Assembly (NCBI GenBank): GCA_963712065.1
Contig: CAVQGM010000002.1
Location: forward strand, 186,001 to 250,000
DNA length: 64,000 nucleotides
Reading direction: 5' to 3'
Origin: CAVQGM01 sp963712065
GTDB lineage: Bacteria > Actinomycetota > Acidimicrobiia > Acidimicrobiales > Acidimicrobilacustridaceae
Below, one piece after another: positions 58,368-64,000 of the stretch (the stretch's first letter is position 1; each line of letters opens with the position of its first letter). A program made the position numbers and the translations under genes. The notes under the pieces are model-generated. The model worked only from the letters and a program-made list of their open reading frames with translations. It ran no database searches and was not told the origin of the DNA.

Positions 58368-59546
58368 GTGCACGCAGCACGACTGGACCGCCAGCGGCTG
58401 GTGGACGAGGCCATCGCCCTGGCCGGCGATGACGACCTGGGCGACCCGACCTGGCAGGAGGGGCTCGACCTCCTCCTGGACGGCCTGGTCGAGGAGGCCC
58501 GACTCAACGACATCGGGGTCGAGGTGGCCACGACCGACCTGGTCCGGTGCCTGGCCAACCGCATCGGCATCACCGCGTGGCGACGGGATCACCCCGAGGT
58601 GCTCGACGTTCCGGTCGACGAGCCCATCTTCATCGTCGGTCAGCCCCGTACGGGGACCACGATCCTCCATGACCTGCTCGCCCAGGACCCGGCGCTGCGG
58701 GCCCCGCTCACCTGGGAGCTCGACCGCCCGGTCCCGCCGCCCGAACCCGCCACCCGCGACACCGACCCTCGGATCGCCGAGGTGCAGGCCAACCTCGAGA
58801 TGACCGACCTGCTCATCCCCGGGTTCCGGGACTTCCACCCGATGGGCGCGCTGCTCGCCCAGGAATGCGTCCGCATCACCGCCTGCGACTTCCGTAGCAT
58901 GATCTTCCCCATCCAGTACCGGGTGCCGACCTACGACCGCTGGCTCCTCCACGACGCCGACATGGCGCCGGCGTACCGCTGGCACCGTCGGTTCCTGCAG
59001 CACCTGGCGTCGAGGCAGCCCACGCCGCAGTGGCTCCTGAAGTCCCCGGCCCACCTGTGGCACCTCGACGAGCTGGCCACCGAGTACCCGGACGCGCTCG
59101 TCGTCCAGACCCACCGCGACCCGCTCAAGGTCATCGCCTCCACGAGCGCACTGGCCACCCACCTCCGACGGATGGCGACCGACGCCCCCGACCTCACCGA
59201 GATCGCCGCGCAGTACTGCGACGACATCCTCGTCGGGCTCGACCGAGGCATGGACGCCCGATCCCGTGGGGTGATCCCACCCGAGCGCATCGTCGACGTG
59301 CACTTCCAGGCCTTCGTCGCCGACCCGATCGCCACGATCCGCGAGATCTACACGGCGCTGGGGCGCGAGCTCGACGACGGCGCCGAGCAGCAGATGCGGG
59401 ACTTCCTCGCCGACCACCCGGGGGACGGGGGTGGCGGCGGAACCCGCTATCGCTTCGCCGAGACCGGCCTCGACGCCGACGCGCTGCGTGAGCGGTCCGC
59501 GACCTACCAGGAGTTCTTCGACGTCGAGTCCGAACCCGTCGCCTAG
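58368..59546 (+). CDS. sulfotransferase family protein
   Basis: 392 aa. PAPS-binding motifs are visible: 5'-phosphosulfate loop FIVGQPRTGTTILHDLL at about residues 88-104, and 3'-phosphate motif VVQTHRDPLKVIASTSALAT. WLLKSPAHLWHL between them is typical of the actinobacterial sulfotransferase-3-like family. It would move sulfate from PAPS to a hydroxyl group of a lipid, sterol or sugar. GTG 58368 has GGGGGAG upstream. The sulfatases and the GH31 enzyme make sulfate-ester turnover a theme of this window. Confidence 0.85.
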   Translation: MHAARLDRQRLVDEAIALAGDDDLGDPTWQEGLDLLLDGLVEEARLNDIGVEVATTDLVRCLANRIGITAWRRDHPEVLDVPVDEPIFIVGQPRTGTTILHDLLAQDPALRAPLTWELDRPVPPPEPATRDTDPRIAEVQANLEMTDLLIPGFRDFHPMGALLAQECVRITACDFRSMIFPIQYRVPTYDRWLLHDADMAPAYRWHRRFLQHLASRQPTPQWLLKSPAHLWHLDELATEYPDALVVQTHRDPLKVIASTSALATHLRRMATDAPDLTEIAAQYCDDILVGLDRGMDARSRGVIPPERIVDVHFQAFVADPIATIREIYTALGRELDDGAEQQMRDFLADHPGDGGGGGTRYRFAETGLDADALRERSATYQEFFDVESEPVA

Positions 59547-59624
59547 TCGGGACGCGTCCGCGTAGTGTGCGAGCCGTCCCCTCGTCGTCGACGAAGTTCC
59601 CGTCCGGGGGAGGAGGAGCGCACG

Positions 59625-60308
59625 GTGACCGCTTACGAGCTCGGGGGCATCGATCTCGTGAGGGTCAGCGCCACCGCCGGTCGTGTGGACGTCGTGGCCG
59701 AGCCCCGGCGGGATGCCTCGGTCGACGGCGTCGACGCCTCGGTCGAGGGGACCACCCTGACCGTCGACGCCGATGCCCACGCCGTCAGCGTGCGCGTCCC
59801 CGAAGGCATGGCGGTCGTCGTCGGGGCCTCCTCGGGGCGGGTGACGCTCCGCGGCCGCCTCGGGTCCGTGAGCGTGGCCACCGATTCGGGGCGGATCTCC
59901 CTGGAGGACGCGCAGACCGCCGACGTGCGCTCGACCGCCGGCCGGGTGGAGGTGGGCACCTGCCGCTCGGCCTGCCGTGTCCGCAGCGTGAGCGGCGGCG
60001 TCCACGTCGACCGCACCGGTGACCTCGACGCCCACACCGAATCCGGTCGCATCGAGGTCGCGAGCGCGACCGGTGTCGTGAGCGCCCGCACCACCGCCGG
60101 TCGAGTGGAGGTCGAGCTCGGCGGCCCGAGCGATGTGGTGGCCGAGACCATGAACGGACGGATCACGATCTCGCTCGCCGATGGCCTCGGTGCCGTCGTG
60201 GACGCGACGAGCCGGTCCGGGCGGATCGACAACTCGGCCCCCGCCGGCGACCAGTGCCGCATCGTGGCCCGCAGCGTCAGCGGCCGGATCCAGGTACGGG
60301 GGCGATGA
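59625..60308 (+). CDS. DUF4097-type beta-repeat protein
   Basis: 227 aa made of regular beta repeats in which a short strand ending TAGRV, SGRI or SGGV recurs about every 20 residues (VSATAGRVDVVAEP, VVGASSGRVTLRG, VRSTAGRVEV, HTESGRIEV, RTTAGRVEVE, SRSGRIDNSA). DUF4097 proteins form such parallel beta-solenoids; function unknown. No signal peptide, so probably cytoplasmic. The GTG at 59625 has GGAGGAGG upstream, and its stop overlaps the ATG of the cyclase gene by 4 bp, which predicts a joint role. Confidence 0.75.
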   Translation: MTAYELGGIDLVRVSATAGRVDVVAEPRRDASVDGVDASVEGTTLTVDADAHAVSVRVPEGMAVVVGASSGRVTLRGRLGSVSVATDSGRISLEDAQTADVRSTAGRVEVGTCRSACRVRSVSGGVHVDRTGDLDAHTESGRIEVASATGVVSARTTAGRVEVELGGPSDVVAETMNGRITISLADGLGAVVDATSRSGRIDNSAPAGDQCRIVARSVSGRIQVRGR

Positions 60309-60805
60309 GCGGGCCCGGCACGATCGCCTTCACCGACATCGTGGGCTTCACCGCGTTCACCGCCGCCGCCGGCGACGTGCGGGCGCTGGAGGTGCTCGAC
60401 ACGCAGCGGTCGATCGTCGACGAGCTGTTGCCACCGGGAGGGCGGGTGGTGAAGGAGCTGGGTGACGGGCTCCTGCTGTGGATCGATGCCGCCGCCGCCG
60501 CCGTCCGCCTGGGCCGTGACCTCCAGCGGGCGTTCCAGCGGGTGACCCTCGACGGATCGAGTCCGCTGTGGGTCCGCATCGGCATGCACTGGGGGGATCC
60601 CGCCCGGCGAGCCCACGACCTCGTCGGACACGACGTCAACACCGCCGCCCGGATCGTCGACCAGGCCGGGCCCGGTGAGACGCTCGCCTCGGCCGATCTG
60701 GTCGAGCGGTGCGACGTGGGCGAGGTCGGCGTCGACGCCCAGCCGATCGGGCCGGTGATGCTCAAGGGACTCCCGACGCCGATCTGGCTGTATCGCCTGA
60801 CCTGA
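60305..60805 (+). CDS. single-domain class III nucleotidyl cyclase
   Basis: 166 aa, only the catalytic domain. Metal Asp in AFTDIVGFTAFT, second metal region VKELGDGLLLWID, transition-state region GHDVNTAARI. Some family members are active only with a partner; here the coupled beta-solenoid protein could be that partner (inference). Start overlaps the upstream stop (ATGA). Its own stop (TGA) lies inside an 8-unit CCTGA tandem repeat, so a change in repeat number would not alter the protein but could alter what follows. Confidence 0.8.
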   Translation: MSGPGTIAFTDIVGFTAFTAAAGDVRALEVLDTQRSIVDELLPPGGRVVKELGDGLLLWIDAAAAAVRLGRDLQRAFQRVTLDGSSPLWVRIGMHWGDPARRAHDLVGHDVNTAARIVDQAGPGETLASADLVERCDVGEVGVDAQPIGPVMLKGLPTPIWLYRLT

Positions 60806-60835
60806 CCTGACCTGACCTGACCTGACCTGACCTGA
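60796..60835 (+). repeat. CCTGA tandem repeat, 8 units
   Basis: CCTGA repeated eight times without error, then CCCGG. It overlaps the last codons and stop of the cyclase gene. Pentanucleotide arrays slip during replication. Confidence 0.9.
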
Positions 60836-60969
60836 CCCGGCCTCACCCTGACCGGCGCATCGGCACCCGGCCGGTCGCCTGGTCGCCGGCAGAGACCTTG
60901 GCCCCTGGTCGGCCGCGGCCGTGGCACCAACAATGGCAACGGAGCAGGAGCCGAGCACCGGAGGCGACC

Positions 60970-61416
60970 ATGGCCGAGGACGAGACACCGGTCGTCGTCG
61001 AACGGGTGAAGGAACGACGCGAGCGCCTCGGTGACGCGGCGAACGAGCTCGAGCGGTCCCTCACCCGGGCGGCGAACAGGGAGGACTGGCGCGAGGGGGT
61101 GCAGGAGGCCCTGGCCGAGGTCGGCGCCGCGCTCGAGGCCCACGTCGTCGAGGTGGAGTCCCCCGAGGGCCTGTACACCGACATCATGGAACGAAGCCCG
61201 CGCCTCGCCCACGACATCGCGCGGCTGCAGGGCGAGCACGGGGCCATGGGCGACGAGGTCGGTGCCCTCGAGGAGCTCCTGGCCGACCCGAACAGCGATC
61301 CGGAGGCGGTGCGGGAGCAGGCCCTCCGCCTGCTGGGTGACATCAGCCGTCACCGGCACCGGGGTGCGGACCTGATCTGGAGCTCCTACGCCTTCGACAT
61401 CGGCGAGGGCGACTGA
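60970..61416 (+). CDS. hemerythrin-like helical protein
   Basis: 148 aa, entirely helical. His and Glu residues at helix spacing (LAHDIARLQGEHGAMGDEV, then DISRHRHRGADLIWSSYAFD) fit the four-helix metal-binding pattern of hemerythrin-like HHE proteins, with acidic residues in the N-terminal helix. These store or sense iron and oxygen or act in nitric-oxide responses. The assignment rests on pattern only. The ATG at 60970 follows GGAGGCGACC. Its 3' end overlaps the nitroreductase gene on the other strand by 31 bp. Confidence 0.6.
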   Translation: MAEDETPVVVERVKERRERLGDAANELERSLTRAANREDWREGVQEALAEVGAALEAHVVEVESPEGLYTDIMERSPRLAHDIARLQGEHGAMGDEVGALEELLADPNSDPEAVREQALRLLGDISRHRHRGADLIWSSYAFDIGEGD

Positions 61417-61898
61417 GGGCCCGGTGAGGCCAGCCGGACCCGGAGGCACTGCTCCACCCGGAACAGCCCGAAGCTCCGTCGGTCGCGCTCGCCGAACCAG
61501 TGGAGCGCGTCGTCCATGGCGACGAGCTCGGGCCGCTCGACCTCGTAGGTGCCGCCATCGTCCACGATCGTGGCCGACCCGGCGGCGAGGGTGTTCCGGA
61601 CCCAGTCGGCCTGGGTCCCGTAGGGGAGGGCGATCACGAACCCGTCGTCGGTTCGCACCGCCCCGACCGGTGTCCCGTAGCGCCGACCGGAGGTGCGGCC
61701 GACGTGGTGGATCACCGACGCGTACGCGCCGGGTGTACCGGCTGAGCGCATCTGTCGGGGGTTGAGCAACGCCCGGTTGACCCGCCGGACGACGGAGAGG
61801 AGCACCCGCGACTTCGTCCGCATCGCCACCAGGAGGAGCAGGGGCGCGGCGGCGAGCGCGACGAGCACGACGGCGGCGAGCGCGAGGAACCGCCTCAT
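61386..61898 (-). CDS. membrane-anchored deazaflavin-dependent nitroreductase-family protein
   Basis: 170 aa. An N-terminal transmembrane helix (MRRFLALAAVVLVALAAAPL onward) precedes the split-barrel domain: VIHHVGRTSGRRYGTPVGAV, then FVIALPYGTQADWVRN and SATIVDDGGTYEVERPELV. GRxSG-R and YGTQADWV are the signature of Ddn-like F420-binding proteins of actinobacteria, which reduce nitro or quinone groups. ATG 61898 is the natural start of the anchor. It converges with and overlaps the hemerythrin-like gene. Confidence 0.8.
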   Translation of the reverse strand: MRRFLALAAVVLVALAAAPLLLLVAMRTKSRVLLSVVRRVNRALLNPRQMRSAGTPGAYASVIHHVGRTSGRRYGTPVGAVRTDDGFVIALPYGTQADWVRNTLAAGSATIVDDGGTYEVERPELVAMDDALHWFGERDRRSFGLFRVEQCLRVRLASPGPQSPSPMSKA

Positions 61899-62025
61899 CG
61901 GTGGTGGCGCGGCTGGTCCGGCGCTCGTTCGAGGGTGGCCATCGGGGCGAACCATAGGGCTCGCGCGAGCTCCGGCGACGGCTGGCCTCGGGAGACGCGG
62001 CGGCCCGGTGGTTGACTGGTCGGCG

Positions 62026-63726
62026 ATGCCGGTCACCCTCGCCGACCCGTTCTGGGCTCCCCGCCAGGAGCAGCTGCGCGCCCGCACCCTCCCCGTGATG
62101 CTCGAGCGACTCGAGCGGCAGGGCGTGGTGGACGACTTCCGTCGGCTCACCGGTGCCGTCGACATCGCCCGTGAGGCGATGCACTTCAGCGACTCCGACC
62201 TCTACAAGTGGCTGGAGGCGGCGGCGCTCGCCGGCCGCCTGGACCTGGCCGAGCCGGTGATCGAGCTCGTCGAGGCGGTGCAGCAGCCCGACGGGTACCT
62301 CCACACCTACTACGACGCCGGGCCGGGCTCACCGCCCCGGTATGGCGACCTCGACTTCGGCCACGAGCACTACTGCGCCGGGCACCTGATCGAAGCGGCC
62401 ATCGCCCACCACGAGGTGACGGGCTCGCGCCGACTGCTCGAGGTGGCGACGCGCCTGGCCGACCACCTGTGCGCCACCTTCGGCCCCGGCCGCGACGAGC
62501 GCACCGACGCGCATCCCGAGCTCGAGCTGGCGCTCGCCCGGCTCGCGGCGGTCACCGGAGACGAGCGCTACCTCGACCAGGCGAGATGGGTGATCGAGCG
62601 CCGCCTCGGCCACGCCGGGTCGTCGGTCGCCACCTTCGAGCTCGGCGGGCACGCGGTGCGTGCCCTCTACCTGGCGTCGGGCATCGCCGAGGTCGCGCTC
62701 GCCACCGGCGACGAGCCGTGGGTCGAGGCGACGGCCAGGCTGTTCACGTCGATGGTCGACGAGCACGCCTACCCGACCGGCGCCGTCGGCGGACGCTGGC
62801 TCGGCGAGTCGGTGGGCAAGCCCTACGAGCTGCCCGAGGCCATGGCCTACGCCGAGAGCTGCGCCGCGGTGGCGGCCGTCCAGCTCTCGCATCGGGTCTG
62901 GCGGCTCACCGCCGACCCGCGTGCCCTCGACCAGATCGAGCTGCTGTTGTTCAACGCCGTCCCCTGCGGCGTCGGGGCCGAGGGCGACACGTGGTTCTAC
63001 TCGCAGCCCCACGCCGTGGCCGAGGTGGCCGGGGAGGTCGACCCGTGGGTGCACCCGTTCGACTACGGCTCGTCGATGGTCGTGTCGTGGTTCCCGGCCC
63101 GCCGCCACCGGTGGTTCCTCGTGCCCTGCTGCCCGCCCAACCTGGCCCGGCTGTTCGCGTCGGTGGCCCGGTACGTCGCCGAGGTCGACGCCGACGGCGA
63201 CCTGCTCGTCCACCTGCCGCTCGCCGGTCGCATCGAGGCGGGCGGCTGGGAGGTCGAGATCGACGCCTCGTATCCCGAGCACGGTCGGATCGAGGTGCGC
63301 GTCCTGGCCGCGCCCGATGGTCGCTCGGTGCGCGTGCGGACCCCGGGCTGGGCCGGGGGCCACGGGCACGAGCCGTTGCCCGCCGACGGCTGCATCTCGC
63401 TCGACGTCGGCTGGGCGTGGTGGGAGACCGACTCGCGCGTCGAGGGCGCCGCCGGTACCGCCTACCTCCGCCGAGGACCGTTGGTCCACTGCGTCGAGGG
63501 CGTCGATGCTCCTGACGTCGACCTGCGCGACCTGGTGGTCGATCCGACCCGCCCGCCGGGCGACGCCTTCATGGAGGTGGCGCGGGATGCGCGACCCCTC
63601 CATCGACCGGTGGGACCGTCGCCGGAGGAGCCACGCCCGATCCACGTACCGACCGTGCCCTACGCCGACTGGGCCAACCGGGGCACGACGACCATGCGGA
63701 TGCGCTTCCCGGTCGTCCGGTCGTAG
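62026..63726 (+). CDS. glycoside hydrolase family 127-like protein (beta-L-arabinofuranosidase type)
   Basis: 566 aa. The family's catalytic centre is present: Glu277 and Cys279 in YAESCA, and the vicinal Cys368-Cys369 in VPCCPPNLAR, which bind zinc and supply the nucleophilic Cys. The first domain is an (alpha/alpha)6 barrel (YLHTYYDAGPGSPPRYGDLD, HEHYCAGHLIEAAIAHHEVT), the last 200 residues a beta-sandwich. No signal peptide, so it probably acts in the cytoplasm on imported oligosaccharides. With GH31 it suggests use of plant or algal glycans; inference. Confidence 0.85.
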   Translation: MPVTLADPFWAPRQEQLRARTLPVMLERLERQGVVDDFRRLTGAVDIAREAMHFSDSDLYKWLEAAALAGRLDLAEPVIELVEAVQQPDGYLHTYYDAGPGSPPRYGDLDFGHEHYCAGHLIEAAIAHHEVTGSRRLLEVATRLADHLCATFGPGRDERTDAHPELELALARLAAVTGDERYLDQARWVIERRLGHAGSSVATFELGGHAVRALYLASGIAEVALATGDEPWVEATARLFTSMVDEHAYPTGAVGGRWLGESVGKPYELPEAMAYAESCAAVAAVQLSHRVWRLTADPRALDQIELLLFNAVPCGVGAEGDTWFYSQPHAVAEVAGEVDPWVHPFDYGSSMVVSWFPARRHRWFLVPCCPPNLARLFASVARYVAEVDADGDLLVHLPLAGRIEAGGWEVEIDASYPEHGRIEVRVLAAPDGRSVRVRTPGWAGGHGHEPLPADGCISLDVGWAWWETDSRVEGAAGTAYLRRGPLVHCVEGVDAPDVDLRDLVVDPTRPPGDAFMEVARDARPLHRPVGPSPEEPRPIHVPTVPYADWANRGTTTMRMRFPVVRS

Positions 63727-63738
63727 CCGACGCCGGCG

Positions 63739-64000
63739 TCACTCGTCGAGGGGGGTCTCCCTGGGCGGCGAGAACCGAGCCAAGACGACGGTCCCGGGTC
63801 GGAGGTCGCCGTCGGCGTCCCACGCCGCGATCTGGCCGAGGGAGCGCCGACCGACCGCGGCCCGGATGATCTCGAACCGGGTCGTGCGAACCGTCGCCGT
63901 CGGCTCGCCCTCACCCACGACGGCCTCGCCCGCCTCGTGGACGATGCGCAGCCCACCGGCGTCGCCGCGAGCGGCGCCGATCCCCCTGGAAACACCCCGG
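63739..64000 (-). CDS. maleylpyruvate isomerase/DinB-like family protein, C-terminal part
   Basis: Minus strand from the window edge reads GVSRGIGAARGDAGGLRIVH, RTTRFEIIRAAVGRRSLGQI and PGTVVLARFSPPRETPLDE with stop at 63739. The segment RFEIIRAAVGRRSLGQIAAWD resembles the C-terminal domain of mycothiol-dependent maleylpyruvate isomerase-like proteins in actinobacteria. The start lies beyond 64000, so the metal-binding His of the N-terminal bundle cannot be checked. Confidence 0.5.
   Translation of the reverse strand, partial: RGVSRGIGAARGDAGGLRIVHEAGEAVVGEGEPTATVRTTRFEIIRAAVGRRSLGQIAAWDADGDLRPGTVVLARFSPPRETPLDE

Overview
High-GC actinobacterial DNA. The gene families (type I sulfatases, haloalkane dehalogenase-like and PAF-acetylhydrolase-like lipoproteins, a KshA-like Rieske oxygenase, P450, deazaflavin-type nitroreductase family, class III cyclases, DUF6325/SHOCT pair) and the many leaderless promoters fit an Acidimicrobiia-like aquatic or soil actinobacterium. 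That placement is an inference; there is no rRNA or other marker gene in the window.

Layout. 0-9.2 kb: acyl-CoA thioesterase end, small membrane protein, double-TetR regulator, SulP anion transporter, DUF6325-SHOCT pair, sulfatase (frameshifted), YihY-type membrane protein, class III aminotransferase (frameshifted). 9.2-44 kb is a mosaic: intact genes (ABC exporter plus two-component operon, secreted lipoprotein hydrolases, MarR/quinone reductase, methyltransferases, EamA transporter with a His-rich tail, a nucleotidyltransferase pair, Rieske oxygenase, arylsulfatase, membrane proteins, homocysteine methyltransferase) alternate with many gene remnants. Through this mosaic runs a repeat system: an 18-bp motif (GGGTTTGAAAGCCGTCCC), tRNA T-arm-like variants of it, a hairpin GTTGT-N7-ACAAC just downstream, and seven remnants of a small tandem helix-turn-helix protein family. 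Nearly all lie in one orientation. 44.2-64 kb looks different: denser and more GC-rich by eye, with no member of the repeat family and no broken gene. It holds a cyclase/NB-ARC regulator, SDR, P450, a GH31 glycosidase of the sulfoquinovosidase-like type, esterase, orphan ABC solute-binding protein, SCP2-PhyH fusion, oxidoreductase, sulfotransferase, DUF4097-cyclase-hemerythrin-like group, nitroreductase and GH127.

How genes work together. ATPase-permease-kinase-regulator (13.6 to 9.95 kb, minus strand) form an operon with 4-bp or shorter overlaps. TetR/esterase (18 kb), MarR/quinone reductase (20.4 kb) and the 84-aa protein/nucleotidyltransferase pair (29.3 kb) are translationally coupled. 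Sulfate metabolism recurs (SulP, two sulfatases, sulfotransferase, GH31). Many starts sit 6-8 nt after a TAGNNT or TACNNT box, so leaderless transcription seems to be the rule.

Two cautions. Eight single-base +1 frameshifts interrupt otherwise good genes left of 33 kb, which may be residual sequencing insertions rather than biology. Gene functions are assigned from motifs read by eye, without database searches.
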